In this document: positions 9,601 to 22,711 of the stretch, one piece after another
How the letters are laid out: each line of letters begins with the position of its first letter
Numbering within the stretch: position 1 is the stretch's first letter
Source of the DNA: Closterium sp. NIES-65
Lineage: Eukaryota; Streptophyta; Zygnematophyceae; Desmidiales; Closteriaceae
Assembly: GCA_948144175.1 (NCBI GenBank)
Contig: CANXME010002337.1
Coordinates: 253,001 to 317,000 of the forward strand
Length of the DNA stretch: 64,000 nt
Direction of reading: 5' to 3'
The notes under the pieces: generated by a model
What the model saw: the letters and a program-made list of their open reading frames with translations, nothing else
Databases searched by the model: none
Told to the model about the DNA's origin: nothing
Made by a program: the position numbers and the translations under genes

Positions 9601-12600
9601 TCAACCTCCATCCTCCCTGTGACCCTCCTCTGCCCTCCCCTCTGTCGATTTCCTTTTTCCCAGGCCTATCTCAGCGATGCCTGCGGCCCACGTCACTGGG
9701 TGGACCTGGATACATGCAGGGACTTTGTCTCTGCCGTCTCTGCCTGCCTGCCTCACTCCCTCGTCGCTCCCCCGCCTGCCCTGCTCCGCCCTCCAGCTGC
9801 CGCCCCACCTGCTGCTGCTGCTCGTGCTGCCACTGCTGCTGGTCCTGGTGGTGCTGCTGCTTCGAGGATTTCGGCTGCGGCGTCTGCTGCAGCTGATTCA
9901 GCGGAATCAGGAGGGAAAGGGGTGAAGGGGAGGGCAGGAGGGGGCGGCCCTCCTCGCTCCCCTGCTGTCAGCACCAGCAGCGTTGGTGGGGGCAGCGTGA
10001 GCGGTGGTGCTGCTGCAAAGAAAGGGGTGAGTGGATAGCGAGAGAGGCAGATGGGCTGAGGACTGATTTTTCGAAAATGACAAGCTGAGTGGGGTCGTCA
10101 TTTGGGTTGTTAGTTGAATTGTCAGTTGGGTCCCATGCCCCCCCCTCCTCTCCCTCCTCTCCATCTCCCTCTTTCAATCTGCTCCAGGCGTCAGACACTG
10201 CCACGTCATCGGAGAGGCTCGGAAGCGTCGGCTTGGATCGGTTCGGAGGTTCGGAAACCGAGGCTGAGATAGAGCGGCTGTTTGTGGGCAGCATTCAGCG
10301 AATGGTCAGCTCCGGCAGCAGCAGAGAGAATCCGAGGCACCTCATCAGGTGCGTGGGCGGCAGGCATGGGATAGGGTCGGATGTCTCAAGTGGTGGGAGG
10401 GGGTGGGGAGGCAAGTGTGGGTGGTTGTGGGGATTAATAAGGCATGCATTCAGCGGATTGTCAGCTCCGGCAGCGGCCTGGTGAATCCGAGGCACCTGAT
10501 TAGGTGCGTGGGAGGGGGGAGTAGCATGGCGCCTGATCAGCTGCGTGGACGAAAGGCATGGAATAGGGTTGGATATGAAGCGGTGGGAGGAGGTGGGGAG
10601 GCAGGCATGGGTGGTCGTGGAGAATAAGACAAGCATTCAGCAAATGTCAGCTGCAGTAGCAGCAGAGCTCACCAACACATTTTCCGCTTCCCATCCCCCT
10701 CCCATTTCCATTTCAACCCCAGACTGCTGGTGCTGGGGGCGGGATACCCGTCGGTGAGAGTGCAGGCGGCCTCTCTGCTCCCCCCGTGGCTCTCCTCTAC
10801 CGTGCACGCCCGCTCCGCTCGCCTGCTGCTGGAGCAAGTGATAGCTTTCACCCGCCACCCAGCCCCACTCAACAACACGTCTTTTCTCTTCCCTATCACC
10901 CTCTCCCCCCCTTCTTTGTACCCCAGGCTGCTGGTCCTGGGGGCGGGGTATCCGCTGGTGAGAGTGCAGGCAGCCTCTCTGCTCCCACCCTGGCTCTCCT
11001 CCACTGTGCACGCCCGCTCTGCTCGCCTGCTGCTGGAGCGAGTGATAGCCCTCACACGCGGCACCACCGCTGCTGACTGGCGCACGCTGGAGCACCTGTT
11101 GAGCATCAAGGTGAGTGTGTGACGAGTGCAAGCCTGTAGCCAAGGAGGTGAGTGATAGCGCTCACGCACGGCACCACCACTGCTGACTGGCGCTCTCTGG
11201 AGCACCTGCTGAGCATCAAGGTCAAGTCTTGATCCTTTTGCTTAACCGATTTCTCTAGGTTTGCTGCTACTCCCAATATGAACTTGGATTCCTGAGCACC
11301 TGCTGAGCATCAAGGTCAAGTCCAACACACAGGGCGCGTGAGTAGAAAGCAAGGAGAGTATGGCTGGAGCAAGTGATAGCTCTCATGCGCGGCACCACCG
11401 CTGCTGCGTGGCGCACCTGAGAGCACCTGCTCAGCATCAAGGTGAGCGGTTGATGAAAGTAGGCCTGGCAATCTGGATAAGGCTGGAGCGAGTGACAGCT
11501 CTCACACGCTGCCCAGGGGGACTGTGAGTGAGGGGAGTCAACGCTGCTGCCCAGGGGGACTGTGAGTGAGGGGAGTCGACGCTGCTGCCCAGGGGGACTG
11601 TGAGTGAGGGGAGTCGACGCTGCTGCCCAGGGGGACTGTGAGTGAGGGGAGTCGACGCTGCTGCCCAGGGGGACTGTGAGTGAGGGGAGTCGACGCTGCT
11701 GCCCAGGGGGACTGTGAGTGAGGGGAGTCGACGCTGCTGCCCAGGGGGACTGTGAGTGAGGGGAGTCGACGCTGCTGCCCAGGGGGACTGTGAGTGAGGG
11801 GAGTCGACGCTGCTGCCCAGGGGGACTGTGAGTGAGGGGAGTCGACGCTGCTGCCCAGGGGGACTGTGAGTGAGGGGAGTCGACGCTGCTGCCCAGGGGG
11901 ACTGTGAGTGAGGGGAGTCGACGCTGCTGCCCAGGGGGACTGTGAGTGAGGGGAGTCAACGCGTGAGAGCGTGCATGCAACGTATGGTGCAGCGTATGAG
12001 CAGGCGGTGCAGCTTATGAGCGGGCGGTGCAGCGTATGAGCGGGCGGTGCAGCGTATGAGAGTGTGGTGCAACGTATGAGAGTGCGGTGCAGCGTATGGA
12101 AATAGCGGCGCAACTCGTCAACATCTCCCCTCACACGCACCTCATACGCCTCTCACACGCACCTCATACGCCTCTCACACGCACCTCATACGCCTCTCAC
12201 ACGCACCTCATATGCCCCTCACACGCACCTTATACGCCTCTCACACGCACCTCATATGCGCACCCCATCCCCTCACATGCCATGTGTGTACAGGCAAAGG
12301 GGTCGCAGCAGGGAGGCAGCACATTGCCGATGGAGATAGCGGCTCAGATCGTCAACATGCTCATAAGATAACCCTCACATGCACATGTCATGCTCATCAC
12401 ATGCCCCCCACACGCAACTCATGTACCATCCATGCCATGCATGTGCCATGTGTGTGCAGGCGAAGGGGTCGCAGCAGGGAGGCAGCACACTGCCGATGGA
12501 GATAGCAGCTCAGCTCGTCAACATTCGTCCTGAATACGCTGCCTTTGTCATCAAGGTGACTCCTTCTTATGCCAGTACATGCCAGTATACACACACCTCG

Positions 12601-15600
12601 CCATGCCAAGTCATGCCATCCAATTTCATGCCACATTTGCCCTGAATACGCTGCCTTTTCATCAAGGTGCCTTCCATGCCATCACTGCCATCAATGCCAT
12701 GCCACACCACGCCATGCCACACCACACCATGCCACACCACGCCATGCCACACCACGCCATGCCGTGTCACGCATCAATGCGTGTGAACGTTTTGGCAGGG
12801 TTGTGGAACAGGAGTGCCCTCACCTCACCTGTCCCCCAGGAGAACGCTTGACATGAAGCAAGGAAGACGAAATTGGTCCATGCACCTTCTTGTGCTGCTC
12901 CTTCCACTCCGTCTCTCATACCTATATCTGCCCTTTTTTCCAGACCCTTTTGCTATGGGAGATTCGAAAGGAGTCGCCTCATCACATGCGTGTGCTGGCA
13001 GCAGCTGTCAGGGCTATGGCTGTGGGGGAGGGGGAGGGGACAGAGGGTGCGGGAGCGGGGAAAGAGAGGAGGGAAGGGAAGGGACGTGGCGAGGGCAGGG
13101 ACGGGAAGGGAGGGAAGGGGAGGGAAAGAAAAAAGAGTGACGGGGTGGGGGTGGAAGATAAGGCAGGGGTGGAGGGCAGGGAGAAAGGGGAGGGGAAAGA
13201 GAAGGTAAAGGAGAAAAAGGGGACGGAGGGGAGGGAGAGGACATGGAGGGTATATCCTGAAGTTGAAATCGGCAGAGTGCTGCAGGTGAGGCCAAAACTC
13301 TCTTCCTCCTTCCTACTCTCCTCTTTCACCACCCTCTCGTTTCAAACTCCCACCCTCTCGTCTAGAGCTCAAACCCTCTGCCTTTCCCTACTCTCTCCCT
13401 TCCCCACTTTCTTCTCTTCACCTCCCCTCTGCCCTTTCTCCTTCCTCTGCACCAATGCTCAACCCGCACCTCCCATCCCTCTCCTCCCCACCCGTCGCAC
13501 GTCCCTCTCCTGTCTCTCCCCTTACCTCTGCCCGTCCCCTCTCCTCTGTCCGCCATCAGGAGTTCTCAGTGGATCCAACGCTCAACCCCCACCTCCCAGC
13601 CCTCGCAACCAAGTAAGACAAGCTTCACCAGGCACTCGTGTGCCTGCTTTCCCAACCACGCTGCTGCTTCGTCCATCCACCTGTGTTGACAACTCTTCCA
13701 CTCCTTGCCACTTGCAGCCTCAGCCCTCCCATTCCACCCCACTCCTCTCTCCCTCCCATCCCCCTCTCCTCCGCCATCTGCCCTCCCCTTCCTCCCCCCT
13801 TACCCCATTCCCTGCCTTCTGTGGGCCCCCACCCGCCAGGCTCCTCCGTGCTCTCTCTGGTCTCATAACGCCCCTCCACCTGTATCGCCAGCTCTTCCAC
13901 CCCTTGCCACTCGCAGCCTCACACCTGCCAGAGCACTTCACCTCCCTCTTTCTCACTGTCCCTTTCCCCTGCCTCCTGCCTCCTGCCTCCTGCTTCCTCC
14001 CCCTCCCTCTCCCTGCCCCAGGCTCCTGCGTGCTCTCTCTGGCCTCATAACGCCCCTCCACCTGTGCAGGCAGCTCTTCCATCCCTTGCCACTCGCAGCC
14101 TCGGCCCTGCCAGAGAGCCTCCTTGTGCCGGCCTACTGCCGCCTCGCATCACTCGTCCGCACTCTCCTGCTGCTGCACCTCTCTGCTGCCGCTGCTGCTG
14201 GTGGTGCTGCTGGTGCCACTGCTGCTGCTGCTGGTGCCACCGCTGCTGCTGGTGGTGCTGCTGGTGCCACTGCTGCTGCTGGTGGTGCCACCGCTGCTGC
14301 TGGTGAATCCGCGTTTGCTCATGGACAAGGGCGCGCGTACAGGGCTGGGGAAGGGGAGGAAGGGAAAAGGGAGAGGCGGAGGGGAGGAGGGCAGGGGGAT
14401 GAAGACGGGGAGCAGCAGAGCGAGCGGTTGACCAAGGCTCTCTTTGATACAGCATGTGTGCAGGTATGCAGGCTTGTGTGTGCATGTGTGTGAGCATGCG
14501 TTTGTGTGCATATGCGTTTGTGTGCATATGCGTTTGTGTGCATATGCGTTTGTGTGCATATGCGTTTGTGTGCATATGCGTTTGTGTGCATATGCGTGCA
14601 CATGCGTCGTTATCTTCCCGTCAACAGTATTCTTTTCCTTCCTCTTCTCACGTGCTGTGATGTGATGTGATGCACCACAGTGGTCGCATTTGTGTCAGTT
14701 CAAGAGTCTAAATTTCCTCCCTTTGAACCTAATCCTCCTCCTACCCCCTCCCTGTTCCCCCCCCCCAACAGACGGAGGCAGTGACCTGGTGTGCCACAGT
14801 GGTAGCAGCAGACTGCAGCAGCCTCTGCCCCTCGCACCTGCTGAACCTGCCTCTGCACACCTTCCTCCATCATTATTCCCTCCCTTGCTGTCCCTCCCCT
14901 CCCTGCCCGTCCCTCACTGCCTCCAACAGACCGAGGCAGTGACCCGGTGTGCCTGTCGGAGTTACTCCCCTCTCCTTACTCACTCGTCTCTTGCCCTTGC
15001 CTCTTCCCTGCCTTGTGTCCTCACCTTCTTCCCTTCCTTCTTATTCTGGCCTTTCCCCACCTCTGTCCCCACTCCTGTTCCCTTGTTCCCTTCTGCGTTC
15101 TCAGCCACTACCATGAGAGATTCTGGCTCCCACACAATGGCTGCCCTCAGTGGCCTAGTCACCTAGCTGCTGTAGCGTTAGAACGGCAACGTAAATCCAC
15201 TATTTTAGGCAAACAAGTCGAGAGAACAAGATTGCTTTGCTAGGCTAGGCTACTTGTGCCTGGCTTCCCAGTCGCACAGTTCTCTGCGTGATGGGTTGGG
15301 CCCGAGCCGCCTGGGCCTTGGATTGGCCCTCACCAGATTTCCTGTCTCCCAATGTCCCTGGAATTGCACCCGCAGCGCCCTGCAACCCCCAATGCTACCA
15401 ACCCTTCGCTTCTCCCAACACCCAACTACCTCCCCTATAGGTTGAATAGTAATTGCTACAGCACTTCTACACCTCAATTAGCGTATGTCCAGAATATGAT
15501 GTACTTACCATTATATTCGGTGACATGCCACAGTGGCAGACTGCAGCAGCCTCTGCCCCTCGCACCTGCCCTCTGCACCCGCTGCTGCTGCTGCTCCACC

Positions 15601-18600
15601 TCCTTACAAATTCCTTCCTTCTCATCTTTCTATCCCCTCCCTCCCTGCCCCTCCCCCCCCCCCCCCCAACAGACGGAGGCAGTGACCTGGTGTGCCACGG
15701 TGGTGGCAGCAGACTGCAGCAGCCTCTGCCCCTCGCACCTGCCCTCTGCACCCGCTGCTGCTGCTGCTGCTCCTCAGAATCTCCAAAAGCAGCAGCAGCA
15801 GCAGCGAGAGCAAGGAGTGAAGCAGGAGGCAGAGGTGGCAGAAGGGACGGGGGCGGGCACAAGGGAAGGGGCGATGGGTGCGAGTCAAATGGGTGCAGAG
15901 GGGTCCGGTGTGTCTATCTTCGATCTGCTGCGCTGTGTGCTCTTCTTCGACCCCATCCCGGTATGCCATTATCAACTATCTGTGCGAGTTTTGGGGCGCC
16001 TCAAAGGTCGTCTCTTATCCCGCAATTTTTTAGGCGCCTCAAGAGGGAATCGGTGTGTCCATCTCTGATCTGCTTATCTGCTGCGCTGTGTGCTCTTCTT
16101 TGAACCCATCCCGGTATGTCATTGGCTATCTGTGCAAGCCGAATACCCATCCCGGGATGTCAATATTAACAATCTGTGCAAGCCGTGCGGCTGAGGCATG
16201 TACTTATCTGTTTGATTGCTCTTTCCTAGAGTCGCATCAGCAGCTGGCTCGGTCGCCTCAACACTTGGGACAATCAGTCCCGTCGCATAGGATATGCTGC
16301 TTCTTGTTGTTTGTCTTCAATCAGGTGTCTCCTAATGACGCCCCAGTGGCAAGTTTCTGCTTCTCTGTTTTCGATTCAACTCATCCCGTTCATCTCGATT
16401 CTGCTGCCATTGCTATCGACGTCCCGTTGCTCTGCTTTCTCTGCCTATCGTGCTTCAGGAAACTTCATGGAAGGCGCCCAAGAGAGAGGAGGGCAGTGCA
16501 GGGGCAAGGGATGGTGGAGAGGAGGGGGGCACGAGTGGGGGGGCTGCGGAGGAAACGGAGGAGGAGGAAGAAGGAGTGAGAGTGGTGGAGACATGGGTGG
16601 GGCTGCCAGTGCTGGAGGAGACTCTAGCTCGGGTCATTCTGCTGGGGATATCTGTGAGTCTGACTGAAGGGCGGATATAGGTTTGTGCCCCCAGCTGCTT
16701 GCTTTCCACCCCCCCCCAGTGGTAGTGGAAACATGGGTGGGGCTGCCAGTGCTGGAGGAGACTCTAGCTCGGGTCATTCTGCTGGGGATATCTGTGAGTC
16801 TGACTGAAGGGCGGATATAGGTTTGTGCCCCCAGCTGCTTGCTTTCCACCCCCCCCCAGTGGTAGTGGAAACATGGGTGGGGCTGCCAGTGCTGGAGGAG
16901 ACTCTAGCTCGAGTCATCCTCTTGGGGATATCCGTGAGTGACTCCCTTGTGCCGCCTGTCCGCTGTAGGGGCTTTATGAGAATGCTCAGTGCCGCTGCCG
17001 GAGACTTTACCTTGTGCCATTTTGCTTGGAACACCTGCAGAATTTGACTTGACTGATGCTCAAGTTGATTCAGGGACAAGGAGCTTAAAGCTGACTGACC
17101 CTTACCTTATCATTACCCTCCCACACATCCCAACCTCCCAGTCCGGGGGACTGGTTGAGGACGAAGCCATGCACATGCTGCTGGTGCTGCTGCCGCCTTG
17201 TGTTTTGCTCCCCCCGACTTCCTTCCTCACCCAACTCCTCACACAACCCTCATCCCCCTTCACCACCCCCCCGCCCCCCACAGTCCCCGGGACCAGGTCA
17301 GGACGCGGCCATGCAAATGCTGCTGCACCTGCTGGTGCGAGCTGCTACAGTGCCCTCCCTCTGGGCGGGAAGGCTTGTCGTTTCTGGCCCTCAGGTGGGT
17401 GTTCTTGGAACCCTGCCGCCTTTCCCTGTGTCCGTCCATCGTTGGTCCCACCACCTGTCGAGGTTCAGACATGTCTGAACCTTGGTCCCACCACACCACC
17501 TGTCATTCTGCCAATCGTCAACTGCTCTTTCCCCTCATCATAGCATTTTCCTCGTTTCCAAAATATCTTATTTTTCTCCTTTTCAAAACAGCCTCTTTCA
17601 GAAAAACGTACTAATCATTATCTACCTCGCTCGCCCCTCCTCGTCCTTTTCTCCCCCACCTCTCCTCCAGCTATCAGCAGCGATATTCAAGCTCGCCTCA
17701 GTGGTCCTGCCTCGCCCCCTCCTCGCTCTCCACCCGCCCCCTCCCAAGCTGCTCGCTGCTCGCCGCTTCTGGCAGGCCTGCTGTGCCGCCGTCCTCATCA
17801 CTGCCCTCTCCGCTTCACCCCCCTCCCCGCCTCCTCCTCCTCCTCCTCCCACTCCTCAACCTTCCTCTGCTCCTCCTCCTCCTGCTGCGCCCTCTTCAAG
17901 TGGCGGCAGTGGCGCTGGTGGCTGCTTCCCATCGTGCCAGTCACCAACGGTGCAGCGCATGCTGGAAGCACTCTTCATGCACCATGTGCCATCCGTGTAA
18001 GTGGGTCATATGGGCACTGTTCATGTGCCATCCGTGTAAGTGGGTCATATGGGCACTGTTCATGTGCCATCGGTGTAAGCGGTTCATCAGGGCACTGTTT
18101 ATCCATGCATGCATGAGCTGTTGGTGTGCCAGTGACCAACAGTGCAGCGCATGCTAGAAGCACTCTTCATGCACCATGTGCCATCCATGTAAGCGGGGTT
18201 TATGTGGATCACTAGGCCATGTTCATTCATGCATGCGTGCACTGTTGGTGGTACCACTCCCATTGTGCCAGTCACCTACAGTGCAGCGCATGCTAGAAGC
18301 ACTCTTCATGCACCACCATCCGTGCAAGGCACTGTTTATGTGGCAGCTGTGATAGCCATTCATTCTTACTGTCCATGTGCCAACCGTGTAAGCGACAGTA
18401 AAGAAAGAAAAAATTGCTACAAAAATGTATTGAGACTTCACAAGCGTCTCACAAGTGCAAACCTCCCTCATTTATTCCCTCCACTCCCTTCCCTTCACCT
18501 GCCTTGGCAGCACCGAATCACAGCATGCCACGTGGCAGAGGCAAGCCGAGCAGGACACCCAGGCCTCAGCCCTCCTGCGTCGTCTGCTCTCCTCCTCCTC

Positions 18601-21600
18601 ACCGCCTCCCATCAAGCAAGAATGGCACGAATTGGCTGGTCTGGGATCAGGAGCAGCAGCAGCAGGGGAAGCAGAGGGTGGGGGCAACAGGGCGGGGGCA
18701 GCAGCAGCAACAGGAGGCTTGGCGGAGGTGCCTGCATGGCTGGAGGCGGAGATGGGGGAGGAGCTGCTGCTGCAGGAGGGGGAGGGGGAGGGGGAGGGCG
18801 CGGGGGAACGGGGAAGCGGGAGGCGGGAGAGGCAGGGGAAAGAAGGCTCAGGGGTGGTTGCGGGCGCCGGGGGGGGCGCGGGGATGGGGGCAGGGGTGGG
18901 GGAGGGGCAAGGGCGGATGGGGCGGTATGTGCCGGAGGAGGTATGGGGGGTGGTGTGGGAGTGGGACAGGCAGTTTGGGCTGGGGCGGCTGTTGAGGCAA
19001 GCCTTTGGTGCGTCTGCTCTGGAAGGGCTCATACGCGCACAGGTGAGCGAGCGAGGGGGGAAAGAGGGGCTGGGGTGGGGGAAGGGCAAGGGCGGATGGG
19101 GCAGTATGTGCCGGAGGAGGTGTGGTGTGGGGGGTGGCGTGGGAGTGGGACAGGCAGTTTGGGCTGGGGCGGCTGCTGAGGCAAGCCTTTGGCGCGTCTG
19201 CTCTGGAAGGGCTCATACGCGCACAGGTGAGCGAGGGGACGTTTTCTTTTGAGAAATTATAAGAGGTGACTTTTGAGGCACGATTTTCGTGCCTCTGCTC
19301 TGGATGGGCTTATACACACACAGGTGAGGGCCCACTCCCCTCTCGCCTCTCCCCTCCCACCACCCACTTCCTCTCCCCCCTACATTCACACAGCCGGTTC
19401 GCTCTCTTTCCCTCCACCCTGCCACCCCTACCAGGGTGGAGTGGCGGCCTCCTGGTCATGGCTGCACGGCTTCCTCTCGAGCAACCCGGCAGTGGTGGCT
19501 CATCTGGCCCCCACCACTCAGTGCGCCATACTCTACCAGCAGTGGCGCTGGGAGGATGCGTCCCTTCCCCACTCCGCCCCTCCGCCTCTCTCCCCCTCCC
19601 ACACGCGAAGCACGGTACAGTTGCTGCAAGCCGCTGTTGCGAGGGAGGTGAGGGAAAGAGGAAAGGCCGATGGGGCAATACACGAAGGGGGGAGAGAGAG
19701 AGCCGAGGCAGAGGAGGCAGCAGGAGGAAGAGCCGGGGGGGGTGAATCAACCAAGGGAGGTGCAGTGGTGGATATCGTGGGGTTGCTTGCAGGCAAGCTG
19801 GCCTCTCGGGTTGAGTCCAAACGCGCGAGCAGCAGACGGTGCTTGGCTGCTATCTTCTCCCCTGACCTGCTGCTGCTGCTGGCCCCGGAATCAGCAGGAG
19901 AAGCAGAAGCAGCAGCAGCACCAGGAGCAGCACCAGCAGCAGTTGCAGCAAAATTGGAACCTGCTGCAGCCTTACCAGCAGAAGGAGCACTAGTGAAGAA
20001 TTCAGGGGGTGGGCTTTATGTGGGATGGCTGGAGGAGATAAACCAGCTGCCCATGGCATGGGATGCTGCGCGCCTGCTGCTGCCTGCAGTGTGCCATGCT
20101 GTGATGCGAGAAACTCACACCCCCACGGTGAGAAGCACACATCCCCACGGTGAGAAACACACATCCCCTCTTTCATTTGAAGGATGTGAGGGTGTTTTGT
20201 TATGCTGCTAGGCTGCTGCTGCTGCTGCTGCTAGCAGTGTGCTGTGCTGTGCTGTGCTGTGCTGTGACGAGCAGAACACGCTTTCCCACTGTGTGTTTTC
20301 TCGTGACTTCACCTGACCACCGGTCTATAGGAAGGTCTTTTTGCATACATATTGTACCCTGCACTAATTCCCGCCCATCTTCCTTGCTGCTCCTTGTGCC
20401 AGATTGTTGCTTACATATCTTACCTGCACTTCTGGTACCGCCAGCAGCAGAGCAACCAAGCTTGCAGGCAGCAACAGGGAGAGGCGACGAGTGTTGGCAG
20501 TGGGGAGGTGGAGGAGAAGCGAGGGGATCGGAAGGTGGGGGTGAGTGAAAAGATGGGGGAGGAGGAGGTGCACGAGAAGGGAGAAGAGGAGGAGAAAGGG
20601 AAGGGGGGAGAGGAGGGAAAAGAGGAGGGAGAGGAGGGAAAAGAGGAAGTAGAGAGAAAAGAGAAGGGAGAGGAGGAAAACGAGAAGGGAGAAAGTGAGG
20701 GAAAGGAGAAGGGAGGGGGTGCGAAAGGAGGGGAGGAGGGAGGGGATGGTGGAAGAGAAGAGAAAGGAGGGGAGGAGGTGGACGAAGAGCATGAGCGTGA
20801 GAAGGAGAGTGAGAAGGAGGGTGAGAAGGAGGGTGAGAAGGAGAGTGAGAAGGAGGGTGAGAAGGAGGGTGAGAAGGAGGGTGAGAAGGAGGGTGAGAAG
20901 GAGGGTGAGAAGGAGGGTGAGAAGGAGGGTGAGAAGGAGGGTGAGAAGGAGAGTGAGAAGGAGGGTGAGAAGGAGAGTGGGAAGGAGAGTGAGAAGGAGG
21001 GTGAGAAGGAGGGTGAGAAGGAGGGTGAGAAGGAGGGTGAGAAGGAGGGTGAGGAGGGTGAGGAGGAAAGTGAGAAGGAAGGTGAGGGGGCGAAGCAGCG
21101 GGTAGGCACAAGGGTTGAGGAGCAACCAACCACCCAACCACCAGCTGCTCGTGCTCCCCGTCTCCACGGGGCAGTTGCCTCCACCCCTCCCCCCGTCTCT
21201 TCACCTCACTCTCTCGGATCCTCAGCCCTCCCCCTTCCCCCGCTCAATCTCCCCCTCCTCTTGGCGCGTCTCATCCGCACCCGCCCCCTCCTGGCGCGCC
21301 AGCTGCTCTCCCCCCTCCCCCCACTCCTCCCCCTTCCGCCCACCCAACCCCTCCCGCCCCTCCTCCCCATTTCGGGAGATGGGGGAAGGGCAAGGGAGAA
21401 GGGTGGAGAAGGGGGAAGGGCAGAAGGGGCGGAAGAGAATGCAGGGGGTGTGATGGGGGGAAGAGATGGCGGAAGGAGAGAGGACGAAGATGTGGAGATG
21501 GCAGATGCTGGGGGTGAGGGAAGTGAGGGCGATGTTGAGGAGATGGGCGAAGGGAGCATAAAAGGAAGAGGAGGCGAAGAGGGAAAGCGGAGGGCGGGGG

Positions 21601-22677
21601 AGGAGTTGGGGGGTAAGGGGAAGAAGGTGCGGAGTGAGGGGGAAGGGGAGAACGGGGAGGAGGAGGGGAAGGGGGGAACAAAAGGGGAAGATGGGGGGAA
21701 AGAGGAGGAGGAAGGGGAAGAGGCTTTAGAACGACCTCCCTGGTCGCCTGTGGGGAGCCGTGGGGAGGATGGGGTTGATGGGGGGAATGGGGTTGATGGG
21801 GGAAATGGGGGGGACGAGGGGGAAGAGATGGAGGAAGGAGAGAGGGAAGGTGGGCAGGAGACGGGGAAGAAGAGGGATGGGGAGGGTGGGGTGGGAGATG
21901 GAGCAGAGGCAATGGAAGTGGAAGGAGGAGAAGAAGGGGGAGGTGGGGATGGTGGGGATGGTGGGGGCAGTGAGGATAAGGGTGAAGTTAATGCTGCTGT
22001 TTCTGCTGGTGCTGCCTGTGATGTTGCTGCTGCGGGGGAGGGGATGCAGGTGGACGGGAGGAGAGAGGGTGGAGAGGAGGAGAAGATGGAGGGGAGGGCA
22101 GGCGCGATGGATGGTGAGAGGCAGAGAGGAGGGGAGGGAGACGAGGGTGTGGGGTCATGGCATGTGGTGTGTGTGCTCTGTGATTTGCTGCGAGAGGCTC
22201 TGGAGGGAGGGAGTTCAGGGGGGATGAGGGAGGAGATGAGGGATGGGATGGGGAAGGATATGGGAACGGGGATGGGAGCGGGGGTATGGGGGCGGATAAG
22301 GGAGGGAAGGAGGGCTGACGGTGAGGAGAGGGTTCTCTTCGCCCCCGCTGCTGCTGCTGCGCGCACAGACGGCACAGATGCATCTGCTGCACTCCCTCCT
22401 GCCACTCCTGGGCTTGTCCTTGTTCCCCTGGTGGTTGTGCGGGCAGCTGTGGACGTGCTGTTGCTGCTCTCCTCCCTCCCTGCTCTCTCATTACCCCCCA
22501 CCACAACAACTGCTCTCCCTGCTCCTCCTGCTGCTCCCAACACGAGTGCTATCACTCCTGCTCTGCCTCTCGCCTCCGACGCTGCAATGCTGCCAGGTGC
22601 AGTGCTGCAAGCAAGGAGTGCGTATCAACGGCTCAGCCGACTGCTCTTCTTGGATCCTATCACTCCCGCCTCTGCTC

Positions 22678-22711
<34 letters not shown>

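Noticed and set aside
11511-11962. Regular 38-bp repeats resembling a CRISPR array
   Set aside because: Units are directly contiguous with no unique spacers, and the setting is a eukaryotic intron.
11267-11980. Minus-strand frame with repeating PHSQSPWAAASTPLTHSPPG-like residues
   Set aside because: Created entirely by the 38-bp minisatellite; 38 is not a multiple of three, so all frames stay open by chance.
14165-14305. GCTGCTGGTG-type repeat read as Leu-rich or Cys-rich protein in other frames
   Set aside because: In the INTS1 frame it is a simple Ala/Gly tract; the other frames are shadows.
21206-22555. Long minus-strand frame of Ser/Pro/Thr opposite the Glu-rich INTS1 exon
   Set aside because: Shadow of a purine-rich repeat region; composition only, no family resemblance.
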